64,000 nt of DNA from Actinomycetota bacterium (GTDB taxonomy: Bacteria > Actinomycetota > Actinomycetes > Streptosporangiales > Streptosporangiaceae): contig PMSU01000117.1 of NCBI GenBank assembly GCA_003168255.1, forward strand, positions 22,922-86,921. Reading direction: 5' to 3'. The number at the start of each line of letters is the position of its first letter. Position 1 is the stretch's first letter. Positions 7,501-15,784 of the stretch are shown one piece after another. Position numbers and translations under genes: made by a program. The notes under the pieces were generated by a model. The model searched no databases, was not told the origin of the DNA, and saw only the letters and a program-made list of their open reading frames with translations.

Positions 7501-8781
7501 TCAGGCCGGGCCGTCTGTGCTCACGCAGACGCGGTTGCGGCCCTGGGCTTTGGCCCGGTACAGCGCGACGTCGGCGGCGGCGATCAGGTCATCGAGGTCG
7601 CGGCGGGCGGTGGCGAGGGTGGCGACTCCGATCGATACCGTCACCCGCAGCGGCACTTGCGTGCTGCTGCCGTTCCCGGTGGTGACGGTGATCTCGGCCA
7701 GCTTGGCGCGCAGCCGTTCGGTGATCTGGGCGGCGGTGGCGGCGTCGGTCTGCGGGAGCAGGATGGCGAACTCCTCGCCGCCGAACCGGCCGATGAGGTC
7801 GTAGTCGCGCAGCAGGGCGCGCAGGGTGGCCGACAGGGCGGCCAGGACGGCGTCCCCGGTGAGGTGGCCGTGGGTGTCGTTGACGGCTTTGAAGTGGTCG
7901 ATGTCGAGCATGGCGACCGCGAGCGGGGCGTGGGTGCGGCTGGCGCGGCTGATCTCGACCCGGGCTTCGCGTTGCCAGGTGACGGCGTTGAGCAGGCCGG
8001 TTTTGGCGTCGATGCGGGAGGCGTGTTCGAGTTCGGCGTGCCGCAGCGAGCGTTGCAGTAGCGTCACCAGGGGCAGGAACAGGCCGAGCAGCAGCCAGTT
8101 GGCCGCGAGTGTCACGGAGGCGACCAGGCCCAGGCACAGCTCGGCGGCGTCGTTGTAGAGCGGCTCGCGCAGGAATTCCAGGTCCCGCAGCCGCACCGTG
8201 GGGTCCGAGCCCTTGACGGCGGTGAACACCAGGCCGACGTTGACGGCCCAGCGGAGCACGGCGCAGGCCGTGGCAGCGGCGATCCAGGCCAGCCAGTGAT
8301 ACCCGGGGCCGGTGGTGACGCCGGGCAGGCGGGCGGCGGCGGTGTGGAAGGCCCACGACGCCGCGCCGTAGGCCAGCCCGACCGAGGCGGCGGTGAAGAC
8401 CCGGCGGTACAGCATGGTCTGGCGGGTGCGCCATTGGGTGAAGGCGAGCTTGGCGACCGGCGCGGCCAGCACGTAGACCGGGGGCAGGAATAGCGCCATG
8501 GGGAGCTGCCACACCCCGTACACGTCGCGGATCAGCCCGGCTGGCTCCCCGGAGCGGCGGGTCAGCTCGATCGAGGCCGCGCCGAAGCCCAGCAGCAGCG
8601 CGAACAACGCCAGGTCCCGCAGCCCGAACCTGGTCTGCAACGCCGCAGCGCCGAGGGCGGCGGCCCACCCGGCGGTCACCGCGAGGACGAAGACGGCCAG
8701 CCAGCGCGGCAGTTCCCACACCGGCCAGGCACGCACCCGGGCACCCCACCCGGCGGGGCGCGGTGCTGCCTGGCTGTCCAT
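7501..8781 (-). CDS. Membrane-anchored diguanylate cyclase (GGDEF)
   Basis: This 426-residue protein has an N-terminal membrane domain with about seven or eight hydrophobic segments (residues 25-245) and a GGDEF domain from about 258. The catalytic motif is GGEEF (334-338), metal and substrate residues are in DIDHFKAVND, and a canonical inhibitory site RDYD (325-328) stands five residues before the active motif. It should make cyclic di-GMP from two GTP and be subject to product inhibition. The enzyme looks intact. In actinomycetes c-di-GMP controls development through BldD. The membrane part is not a sensor family I can name. It stands alone between two gene-free regions. Confidence 0.92.
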   Translation of the reverse strand: MDSQAAPRPAGWGARVRAWPVWELPRWLAVFVLAVTAGWAAALGAAALQTRFGLRDLALFALLLGFGAASIELTRRSGEPAGLIRDVYGVWQLPMALFLPPVYVLAAPVAKLAFTQWRTRQTMLYRRVFTAASVGLAYGAASWAFHTAAARLPGVTTGPGYHWLAWIAAATACAVLRWAVNVGLVFTAVKGSDPTVRLRDLEFLREPLYNDAAELCLGLVASVTLAANWLLLGLFLPLVTLLQRSLRHAELEHASRIDAKTGLLNAVTWQREARVEISRASRTHAPLAVAMLDIDHFKAVNDTHGHLTGDAVLAALSATLRALLRDYDLIGRFGGEEFAILLPQTDAATAAQITERLRAKLAEITVTTGNGSSTQVPLRVTVSIGVATLATARRDLDDLIAAADVALYRAKAQGRNRVCVSTDGPA

Positions 8782-9099
8782 CGGTCCCCTCCGTGGCTGG
8801 TGCCGGCCACTGCGGGCAGATGTCCGGCATAGCCGTCAGTGACGAGTTAGCACCACATTGTGGCTCACCTGCGGCTAGCGGTGTCAAGCGCAACCCGTGA
8901 ACAGGTGCCGGCGATGAGCGACAGGCGAAGCGGGCAGGTATCTCCCGGTTGCGTGGATGTCAACAGGCGTGGGGATAATCCAGGCAAACGCCTCGTACCT
9001 GAAGGCAGCTCACGCCCGCGGCCCGGGTCGGGGACCGCGGCGGCTGTTTGTCACCTGGAAGGGAGGCGGGCCACATGCGCGAGTGGGGTTGGGGCTGAG
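8782..9099. promoter_or_regulatory. Gene-free region upstream of the diguanylate cyclase
   Basis: These 318 bases hold no supported gene. They contain the promoter of the GGDEF gene and the end of the graspetide/exporter transcript. A short perfect palindrome CCACATTGTGG (8853-8863) is a possible operator about 75 bases upstream of the GGDEF start. A GC-rich stretch with CCGCGG words near 9015-9045 may form the terminator of the MFS operon. Confidence 0.35.
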
Positions 9100-10335
9100 T
9101 CAGCCCGCCTGGCGGTTACTGATCGCCAGCACGAGTGCGGTCACCGCGCCAACAGCGCCGCTGGCCGCGATCACCAGTTGGGGAGCGAACCGGGCTGCGG
9201 CGGCGCCGGCGAGGATGACGGCGCCGCCCTGGCCCAGGTACATGCCCGCCTGGGCCAGGCCGAACGCCTGGCCGCGCTGCGCCGGGGGTGCCGCCGCTAC
9301 GAAGGCCGCGTTCGCGGCGATCTGGTAGCACCCCAGCGCGCCGCAGGCGAACAGCACCGCCAGCGTCGCTGCCGCCGGAGGGCGGGCCGCCAGCAGCACC
9401 AGTACCAGGCAGCACGCCACCGCCAGCGGCCCCAGCCAGGCCCTGCGCCGCGCGGTCGGGACCAGCCGGGAGAAGGCCACCGCGCCCGCTGAGATGCCCA
9501 GTGCCGTTGCCGCGAGGATCAGCCCGGTCAGCAGGTCACCCCCGTGCAGCCGGCGCGCCAGCGGCGCGGCTAGCCCCTCGGGCACCACGGCGAAGGTGGC
9601 CAGCCAGCCGAACAGCATCGGCGTGCGCAGCCCCGGGCGGCTGAATACCAGCCGGAACCCGGTCACCGCATCAGCCAGCGGCGCGAGCCACCGCCGCCCG
9701 GCCCCGGCCGCCGCCGGGCGGGCCCGCACGCCCGTGCCGACCAGCAGGGCCGAGGCGGCGAAGGTTGCCGCGTCAGCGGCCAGGCACACCCGGGCGCTGG
9801 TGAACCCCAGCAGCGCGCCGCCGCCCGCGAACCCGGCCACTTGCGCGAGCTGGAAGGTGGTCATCGTCACTGCCGTGCCCAGCACGTACCGGTCTCCGGT
9901 CAGGATGTCGGGGTACAGCGCCGCGCGGGCAGCGGTGAACGGCGCGGTGAACAGCGTCACCGCGAACAGCAGCACCACCAAGGCCGCCAGCGGGATACCG
10001 GGGATCACCATGACCAGCACTAGCCCAGCGCGGGCCAGGTCGCAGGTGATCATCACCGTGCGGCGGGGCAGCCGGTCCGCCAGCCCCGACAGCAGCACCC
10101 CGCCAGCGAACACCGCGATGATCGACGCCGCGTACGTCACCGCCGCCAGCAACGCCGAGCGGGTCCGGTCATACACCAGCACCGTCAGCGCCACCCGGGC
10201 CAGCTGATCACCTGCCACCGACAGCAACTGCGCCAGCCACAGCGCCCGGAACTCCCCGACCGCGAACACGTCCCGGTAGGTAACAGGCGCTGGCGCATGA
10301 CGGCCGGGCACGCCTGTGGCTGCTGCCCTACGCAT
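9100..10335 (-). CDS. MFS transporter, probable exporter of graspetide 1
   Basis: This 411-residue protein has about twelve hydrophobic segments and the MFS loop motif GLADRLPRRTVMI between segments 2 and 3. The N-terminus (FRALWLAQLLSVAGDQLARVALTVLVYDRT) is typical of the MFS_3/enterobactin-exporter-like group. I use the ATG at 10335, which overlaps the methyltransferase stop by a few bases; an in-frame ATG at 10413 would overlap by 86 bases. It is the last gene of the precursor-ligase-methyltransferase set, so it probably exports the modified peptide or a fragment of it. No such transporter is present in the second set. Confidence 0.85.
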   Translation of the reverse strand: MRRAAATGVPGRHAPAPVTYRDVFAVGEFRALWLAQLLSVAGDQLARVALTVLVYDRTRSALLAAVTYAASIIAVFAGGVLLSGLADRLPRRTVMITCDLARAGLVLVMVIPGIPLAALVVLLFAVTLFTAPFTAARAALYPDILTGDRYVLGTAVTMTTFQLAQVAGFAGGGALLGFTSARVCLAADAATFAASALLVGTGVRARPAAAGAGRRWLAPLADAVTGFRLVFSRPGLRTPMLFGWLATFAVVPEGLAAPLARRLHGGDLLTGLILAATALGISAGAVAFSRLVPTARRRAWLGPLAVACCLVLVLLAARPPAAATLAVLFACGALGCYQIAANAAFVAAAPPAQRGQAFGLAQAGMYLGQGGAVILAGAAAARFAPQLVIAASGAVGAVTALVLAISNRQAG

Positions 10336-11503
10336 GCCCGGCGGTCTCGCCGCTGGGCTGGAGAGCCCAGCCTGGCCCGGCGGCGCTGCGATGCCAGAGC
10401 CGGTGGCAGCCATCGGTGGTGACGGTCAGCCCGAACTCCTGCCGGGCCGGGCTGCCCAGGGCCACCCAGTCGTCATGGATCTCCTCGAGGTGATCCCACA
10501 GCCGCGCGGGGCCGCCTTGCACCACGGTCGTCTCGCCGGCGTCCTGGCGTGCCCATGAGCTGTCGCGGCCGAGCAGCCAGGTCCGCGGCGGGCCGTCACC
10601 GGGCAGCAGGCCCAGGCGCTGCACTCCGGGCAGCCGCAGCGCGGCCAGCATGCCGAAGGCGTCATGGTCGAGCAGGGACGCCGGGACGGTCGTCAGTGTC
10701 TCCTGCCCGGCCTCGTCCTGGTGCGTTTCCAGCAGGTCGAGAGCATCCGGTGGCGGGCAGGTGCGGGTGGGCATGAACCCCCCCGCGAACGGCAGGAAGT
10801 GACCGGTGGCCTCCTCACCTGTGACCCTGAGCAGGGCCAGCGCGCCGCCGCCGAGTTCCCGGTACAGGTTGACCATGATCAGGCCGCCGGGGACGCTCTG
10901 GCAGATCCAGGCGGGCGGGACCTGCGGCATCGAGCAGGTGGCCATGATCCGGTCATACGGTGCCCTGCCGGGGTGCCCGCTGGCCCCGTCGGCGGCGGCC
11001 AGGGCCGGGTGATAGCCGAGCTGACGCAGCCGGGTTCGTGCCGTCTCGACCAGGCCGGCATCGATGTCGACGCTGGTCACCTGACCGCTGCCCAGCCCTT
11101 CGCACAGCAGGGCGGCGTTGTAGCCGGTGCCGGTGCCGATCTCCAGCACCCGCTCGGTGCCGGTCACCGCCAGCGCCTCCAGCATCATCGCCATCAGCGA
11201 CGGCTGCGATGACGACGACAGCCAGGTACCGCCGTCAAGCTGGGTCACCAGCGGCTCGTCGGTGTAGACCTGCTCCAGCCACTCCCGGGCCCGGCCCGGC
11301 TGGGTGCCGTCCAGCAGCTCATAGCGGCCGGTGTGCCCGGGGTCGATGAAGATGCGCGGGGTGAATGCGTCGCGCGGGACGGCACGGAACGCCTGCGCCC
11401 AGCGGGGTGACCGTAGCGCGGCGCGGGCGGTCAGGCTGCTGGTCAGCGCCTCGGCCAGCTCAGCCCGCAGGCCCTCATTCGCGGCCGGTGTGTGGCGGTT
11501 CAT
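10328..11503 (-). CDS. Graspetide-associated PIMT-like O-methyltransferase, set 1
   Basis: This 391-residue protein resembles protein-L-isoaspartate O-methyltransferase with extra N- and C-terminal parts. The SAM-binding motif VLEIGTGTGYNAA is at about 119-131, preceded by WLSSSSQPSLMA (about 94-105), which corresponds to the substrate loop of the PIMT family, and followed by VTSVDIDAGLVETAR. Classical PIMT has about 210 residues, so the length points to the methyltransferase subfamily found beside ATP-grasp peptide ligases. Known relatives (fuscimiditide ThfM) methylate an Asp of the ester-linked peptide, which then collapses to an aspartimide. The start overlaps the ligase stop (ATGA). Confidence 0.9.
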   Translation of the reverse strand: MNRHTPAANEGLRAELAEALTSSLTARAALRSPRWAQAFRAVPRDAFTPRIFIDPGHTGRYELLDGTQPGRAREWLEQVYTDEPLVTQLDGGTWLSSSSQPSLMAMMLEALAVTGTERVLEIGTGTGYNAALLCEGLGSGQVTSVDIDAGLVETARTRLRQLGYHPALAAADGASGHPGRAPYDRIMATCSMPQVPPAWICQSVPGGLIMVNLYRELGGGALALLRVTGEEATGHFLPFAGGFMPTRTCPPPDALDLLETHQDEAGQETLTTVPASLLDHDAFGMLAALRLPGVQRLGLLPGDGPPRTWLLGRDSSWARQDAGETTVVQGGPARLWDHLEEIHDDWVALGSPARQEFGLTVTTDGCHRLWHRSAAGPGWALQPSGETAGHA

Positions 11504-12468
11504 GCCAGGACCTCCACGCAGGTGAGGGCGTCGGCGATGGCGGCGGCGATCGGCAGGCCGGTGGCCCGCTCGATGAACGCCCACTGGCCGTTCGGGTTGA
11601 CCTCCAGGAACACCCACTCGCCTGCGGGGGTGAGCAGGAAGTCGAACGCGCCGAACCGCAGCCGCAGCGCGGCCATCAGCGCCCGCACCCCTGCCGCGAC
11701 CGGTGCGGGTACGTCGGTGCGTGAGTAGCTGAGGTGTGCCTGGTCGGCCCGCCAGTCCAGCGCGGCGGCCGGGGAGTGCGCGTGGATGGCGGCGGCGAAC
11801 ATCTGCCCGTCCACCACGGTGAGGCGGATCGCGTACTGGCAGGTGATCCGCTCCTGGAACAGGGTCATCGTCACCCCGACCGCGTCGTCCCCCTCGGCTA
11901 GGTGCTGCGGCTCGACCGCCGAGGTGTAGAGCATGGGGTGCTCCCCCGGGCCCGGCGGCCGGGCCGGTGACAGCGCCTTGTAGACAACCTGGCCGACATT
12001 TCCGGCGAACGCGCGAGCCTCGGCTGCATCGTTGGTGATCAGCGTCTGCGGGACAGCCAGCCCGGCCCGGACCGCCTCGGCAAGCTGAACCGGCTTGTAG
12101 TCGGCGTAACCAGCCCGGTGCGGATGGTTCAGCCACCGCCGCTGCGCCATCAGCAGCCCGCCCAGCCCGCTGCGGGCCTCGGCGCGCGCCCATTCCGCCG
12201 CAGGTCCGGGCAGCGAGCCGAACCCGAAGGTCGTCGGCCGGCGGAAGTAGATCCCGCCAACCTCATCCAGCGCCACGCACCGCTCGCCCGCCCGCAGCGT
12301 GCCCGCCCAGCCATCCGCTCCCAGCCTGCCGGTCACGCTCAGAGCGTGCGGGAAGTCGGCGGTATCGAAGCGCATCACCGTCGCGTGGCGGCGGTTCAGT
12401 TCTTCGACCACGAAGTCGGCCGTGGGATCAAACCAGTGGGTGATCACCAGGACGGTGCCGCCGGTCAT
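11500..12468 (-). CDS. tgmB: ATP-grasp graspetide ligase, set 1
   Basis: This 322-residue protein is an ATP-grasp ligase of the SAV_5884/TgmB/MvdD-like type that installs ester or amide links between side chains of a precursor peptide. Visible are the N-terminal VITHWFDPTAD strand-turn, YFRRP (74-78), NHPHRAGYADYKPVQL (114-129), the ATP-contacting VYKAL (162-166), FQERI (204-208) and the metal-binding end FDFLLTPAGEWVFLEVNPNGQW (about 275-296), in which Glu289 and Asn291 are the expected Mg ligands. Length is normal for the family. It is coupled by ATGA overlaps to the precursor gene before it and the methyltransferase after it. Confidence 0.95.
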   Translation of the reverse strand: MTGGTVLVITHWFDPTADFVVEELNRRHATVMRFDTADFPHALSVTGRLGADGWAGTLRAGERCVALDEVGGIYFRRPTTFGFGSLPGPAAEWARAEARSGLGGLLMAQRRWLNHPHRAGYADYKPVQLAEAVRAGLAVPQTLITNDAAEARAFAGNVGQVVYKALSPARPPGPGEHPMLYTSAVEPQHLAEGDDAVGVTMTLFQERITCQYAIRLTVVDGQMFAAAIHAHSPAAALDWRADQAHLSYSRTDVPAPVAAGVRALMAALRLRFGAFDFLLTPAGEWVFLEVNPNGQWAFIERATGLPIAAAIADALTCVEVLA

Positions 12469-12776
12469 CGGCCAGTGGAGTCCGTGTCACTGTCGTTACC
12501 CTCGCGGTCATGGCTTGCGGTCGAGGTGCTGGTGGAAGTCGAAGTGTGCTTCATAGCCGGCAGCAGCGAACCGTCATCCTCGGTCACTAGGCTGATCTGC
12601 CGGGCCGGATCGTAGCTGATCTTGGCGAAGTCGATCCGCACCACCGAGGCGGGCGGCGCAGCGGTGACATACCGCAGCCCGAACGGAAGCACCGCCGCCT
12701 CACTGGCCACCGCCTCGCCCGCCGTCGCGCCCAGCGGGAAGTGATCACCCTGCCATGCCAGTTCGTCCGTCTTCAT
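12465..12776 (-). CDS. tgmA: Graspetide precursor peptide, set 1
   Basis: This 103-residue precursor has a leader with FPLG (13-16), the recognition motif PFGLRY (31-36) and the RQISLV segment (59-64), then a core beginning near KHTST (76). The core has Thr at every second position (TSTSTSTST) followed by a loop ASHDREGN and an Asp ladder DSDTDS before TGR. Thr hydroxyls facing Asp/Glu carboxylates is the substrate pattern for omega-ester ligases. I choose ATG at 12776 because GAGG lies six bases upstream; the in-frame ATG at 12788 has its purine-rich site too close. The stop overlaps the ligase start. It is shown to be real by its paralogue at 24285. Confidence 0.92.
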   Translation of the reverse strand: MKTDELAWQGDHFPLGATAGEAVASEAAVLPFGLRYVTAAPPASVVRIDFAKISYDPARQISLVTEDDGSLLPAMKHTSTSTSTSTASHDREGNDSDTDSTGR

Positions 12777-13502
12777 CGGGGACCTCATCTCCTTGCGTGC
12801 GCGTTCTCCCGGGCCGGCGTGCCCGCAGGACGCCATCCCTGCTTGCTCGCAGGGTGAAGCGTCGCTCACACGCTGTGAGAACGCTCGCTATGTCACCATC
12901 TCACATCATCCGGCCGCTAGGGAGCGGGCAGCCGGCAGCGTGAGCCGGGGCAGCGGCGGAACGGCCACGGAACGTTCCGCTCCGACGTTCCGGCGCGGGA
13001 ACCGGCGGAACGGATGCGGGCGGGAGCGGCATTGCGGCGGCTCTCTCATCTGGCTCATGGCCACGTGATCCTGATCCCCGGTTACTGCCGCCGAAGCATG
13101 GCCCGGTCGGGTGGGCATGGTGCCTGCTCCAGTGATGCGCAGAGTCCGCAGACGGAGATCCCGCCTCGCGATCTGGCGGTCATCCGCACATGACAGGGTC
13201 GCTGAGCCCGGCGCGGGGATAGCGGCAGGGTCCGGCAGCAAATGACAGCCAGCGGTATTCCACGTTCCTATCCGGTACTATCCGGCAGACCCTGGTAATC
13301 GGTGGCCGGATGCTGTTCCAGATTGCATCCGATGAAGGCCGCGCCCACGGTGAGCAAGATGTCCATAAACCCGGGATAACTATGGACCGGGCGCGGTCCA
13401 TAGTTAAAATCAACCCATAATCCGGCACCGGATAAGGCGGGAAAGAGATCGCGGCGGCCGGGGGAACCGCACGGGGAATTGGGGCAGCGGAAGGGGCGCA
13501 TC
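12777..13502. promoter_or_regulatory. Divergent control region between graspetide set 1 and mob genes
   Basis: No gene is supported in 726 bases. On the precursor side there is TCACA-CGC-TGTGA (12866-12878), with GTGAG words repeated nearby, and a 12-base perfect palindrome CGGAACGTTCCG (12968-12979); both are operator-like for the precursor promoter. On the mob side there are two TATCCGG copies ten bases apart (13269 and 13279), a 28-base palindrome (13378-13405) and ATCCGG-CA-CCGGAT (13420-13433). The mob-side cluster is the best place for oriT or MobC sites. No database match is claimed. Confidence 0.5.
13378..13405. other. 28-base palindrome upstream of mobC: candidate oriT stem or operator
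   Basis: Two perfect 12-base arms (AACTATGGACCG and CGGTCCATAGTT) flank GGCG. It lies about 100 bases before the mobC start. HUH relaxases bind an inverted repeat next to their nick site, and oriT usually lies upstream of the mob genes, so this is the leading candidate in the element. It could instead be an operator for the mob operon. Confidence 0.5.
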
Positions 13503-13955
13503 ATGGCCGAGACAGCTAGCAGCAGGACGTGCCAGCAAGCGGGGCACGGGGGACGCCGGTCGCGGCAGCAGGCCCGCCGGCCCTGCCGGGTGGAGTTCAC
13601 CCTGACCGGTGGCGAGTTCGCGGAACTGGAGGCCGCCGCGAGCCGGGCGGGCCTGGCCCGGGGGGCGTATGCGGCCGAGGCGGCGCTGGCCGCCGCCCGG
13701 GGCATCGCCGGGGCCGCGGACGCGCCGCTGCGGGAGGCCCTGGCCGAGCTGATCCGCGCCTCTGGCCTGGTCCGCCGGATCGGGGTCAACCTCAACCAGG
13801 CCGTGGCCCGGCTGAACGCGACCGGCCAGCGCTCGGGGGATCTGCTCCCGTATGCGGCTGAGAGCGTGCGCCGGGCCGCCCGCCTCGATGAGGCGGCCGA
13901 GGAAGTGCGCCGCGCGCTGCGGCAGGTCTCCCGCAGGTGCGCCGGGACCAGGTGA
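13503..13955 (+). CDS. mobC: MobC-like mobilization accessory protein
   Basis: This 150-residue protein has a basic N-terminus, a ribbon-helix-helix-like segment (RVEFTLTGGEFAELEAAASRAGLARGAYAAEAAL, about residues 35-70) and the MobC signature region LIRASGLVRRIGVNLNQAVARLN (about 90-112), followed by a helical tail. MobC proteins bind oriT and help the relaxase open the DNA. ATG at 13503 follows GGAAGGGGC. The relaxase gene begins ten bases after its stop, so the two form an operon. Confidence 0.9.
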   Translation: MAETASSRTCQQAGHGGRRSRQQARRPCRVEFTLTGGEFAELEAAASRAGLARGAYAAEAALAAARGIAGAADAPLREALAELIRASGLVRRIGVNLNQAVARLNATGQRSGDLLPYAAESVRRAARLDEAAEEVRRALRQVSRRCAGTR

Positions 13956-13965
13956 GCGCGGGCCG

Positions 13966-15477
13966 GTGATCGGGAAGATCTCCGATCCGCGCGGCCAGCG
14001 AGTGGCCGGACTGCTGTATTACCTGTACGGGCCGGGCCGGTGTGAGGAGCACCGTGACCCGCACATCGTCGCCGGGTGGCGGCACCCGGCCGAACTGGAA
14101 CCGCCGCTGCGCCCCGATGGCAGCCGGGACTTCCGGCGGCTTGCCGGGCTGCTGAACCAGCCGCACGACGCGCTCGGCGCGCGGGGGCACGCCCGCCCGG
14201 TGTGGCACTGCTCGCTGCGCGCCGCGCCCGAGGACAAGCTGCTCTCGGATGAGGAATGGGCGCAGGTCGCCGCCGACGTGATGCACCGCACCGGCCTGTC
14301 GGAACGCAGCGGCGAGGATGACGGGGTGCGGTGGATCGCGGTCCGGCACGGCCCCGACCACATTCACCTGGTGGCGATGCTGGCCCGCCAGGACGGCCGC
14401 AAGCCCCGGCTGGACTTCGAGCGGTACAAGGTCCGGGACGCCTGCCGGGCCGCAGAACAGGACTACGGGCTGCGGTCCACCGCCCCCGCCGATCGCACCG
14501 CCGCCCGCCGCCCCGCCCGCGCCGAGACCGAGAAGGCCCGGCGGCGCGGCCAGGACGAGGCCCCCCGCATCACGCTGCGCCGCCACGTCGCGACCGCTGC
14601 GGCCGGGGCAGGCAGCCAGAGTGAGTTCTTCGCCCGCCTGGCCGAGGCCGGGGTGCAGGTCCGCCAGCGGTACAGCAGCACCAGCCCCGGCGAGGTCACC
14701 GGGTACGCCGTCGCGCTGCCCGGCGACACCGCCAAGGACGGGGAGCCGGTCTGGTACGGCGGCGGGAAACTCGCCCCGGACCTGACCTGGCCCAAGCTGC
14801 GGCACCGCTGGCAGCAGGACGGCAACGGCACCGCCGGGCCGGATGCGACCTGGGAGCAGGCCGCGCAGGCCACCCGCGAGGCCGCCTCGCAGGTCCGCGA
14901 CCAGGCCCAGGCCGGCCCGGACGAGGCCGGCGACACCGCCTGGGCGGCGGCCGACACCCTGTACGCCGCTGCCGCCGCGCTCGGCGATCCGGGGCTGCGG
15001 CAGGCCGCCGACGAGTTCGCCCGCGCCGCCCGCCCGCCGCACGGGCGCATCCCCCGGCCTGCCCCCGCCGCGGCCAGCCTGCGGCAGACGGCGCGGCTGA
15101 TCCGGGTGCTGGCCGCCGCGTCCGGGGACCCGCTGCCGGCCGCGCTGCTGCTGGTCATCGAGATCGCCGCACTCATCGACGCCGTCGCCGGGCTGCGGGC
15201 CGCGCAGCGGTACGCCGCCCAGGCTGCCAGCGCCCGCCGCGCGGCCGAGCTGCTGCACGCCTGCTGCCCCGCCCCGGCTTCGGCGCCGGCACCGGATGCG
15301 CTGGCTGATGTGCTGCCCCGGGTACGGACCGCTGCCGACCTGGCCCGCCTCGGGTTCCCCGGCGGCACCGTACCGCTGCGCCGCGTGCTCGACCCGCAAG
15401 CCCCCAGGCCGCACGAGCCCGGCCGGTACGCCCCGCCGCCGCGCCGGCCCAAACCACCGCCCTATCGCGGCCGGTAA
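13966..15477 (+). CDS. mobA: Relaxase/mobilization nuclease
   Basis: This 503-residue protein starts at GTG with MIGKISDPRGQRVAGLLYYLYGPG, the usual N-terminus of actinobacterial MobA relaxases; the candidate nucleophile is one of Tyr18, Tyr19 or Tyr21. The HUH metal site is RHGPDHIHLVA with His128, His132 and His134. A helical, Ala-rich region (about 300-450) and a Pro-rich tail follow. It should nick oriT and lead the strand into a helper's conjugation pore. No coupling ATPase is encoded in the element. The frame is open upstream to 13852, but that part overlaps mobC and is not conserved-looking. Confidence 0.93.
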   Translation: MIGKISDPRGQRVAGLLYYLYGPGRCEEHRDPHIVAGWRHPAELEPPLRPDGSRDFRRLAGLLNQPHDALGARGHARPVWHCSLRAAPEDKLLSDEEWAQVAADVMHRTGLSERSGEDDGVRWIAVRHGPDHIHLVAMLARQDGRKPRLDFERYKVRDACRAAEQDYGLRSTAPADRTAARRPARAETEKARRRGQDEAPRITLRRHVATAAAGAGSQSEFFARLAEAGVQVRQRYSSTSPGEVTGYAVALPGDTAKDGEPVWYGGGKLAPDLTWPKLRHRWQQDGNGTAGPDATWEQAAQATREAASQVRDQAQAGPDEAGDTAWAAADTLYAAAAALGDPGLRQAADEFARAARPPHGRIPRPAPAAASLRQTARLIRVLAAASGDPLPAALLLVIEIAALIDAVAGLRAAQRYAAQAASARRAAELLHACCPAPASAPAPDALADVLPRVRTAADLARLGFPGGTVPLRRVLDPQAPRPHEPGRYAPPPRRPKPPPYRGR

Positions 15478-15502
15478 CCGGGGAATGCCACCACCTCCGC
15501 CG

Positions 15503-15624
15503 GGCATTGTCCCGGCGGTACCGGACAATGCCGGGCTGTGCCTATTAGTGACGGGGAAGACCGGGAAACCGGCTGGCATTGCCCGGACGGTACCGGACGG
15601 TGCCGATGCCTACCGGACGGTACC
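15503..15624. repeat. Iteron-like repeats after the relaxase gene
   Basis: The word TACCGGACRRTRCC occurs three times: 15519-15532, 15591-15604 and 15611-15624; a partial copy overlaps at 15582-15594. The first copy is also one arm of an inverted repeat GGCATTGTCC/GGACAATGCC (15503-15512 and 15523-15532). The region of about 300 bases between mobA and the small gene at 15785 has no supported gene. These may be protein-binding sites. Confidence 0.6.
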
Positions 15625-15676
15625 TATTTCCGGGTAAAGCCTTCCGCCCGGCCCTGGCTACGGGTTATCAAGGGAT

Positions 15677-15710
15677 GGGGATTTTCATATCCCCGGGGGT
15701 TTTCCCGGGG
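15677..15710 (+). promoter_or_regulatory. Two mutually exclusive hairpins upstream of a small gene
   Basis: GGGGAT-TTTCAT-ATCCCC (15677-15694) and CCCCGGG-GGTTTT-CCCGGGG (15691-15710) share the four C residues 15691-15694, so only one can form in an RNA. They lie between mobA and the small gene at 15785. The second stem may be the mobA terminator and the first an alternative fold; a simple terminator is the conservative reading. Confidence 0.45.
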
Positions 15711-15784
15711 ACCGCATTCTTGGAAACCGCGCCACAGGGCGGCAGGTAAACGGGCCGCGCGGCCCGGGAAACAGGGGGACCGTG

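Noticed and set aside
10328..12193. A 621-residue reading of the methyltransferase gene with long N-terminal extension
   Set aside because: The extension overlaps the ligase gene and is Arg/Gly-rich out-of-frame sequence; ATG at 11503 fits the ATGA coupling.
13792..15579. Long minus-strand open frame of 595 codons opposite the relaxase gene
   Set aside because: It is an antisense shadow caused by high GC at third positions; the plus-strand product has a full relaxase signature.
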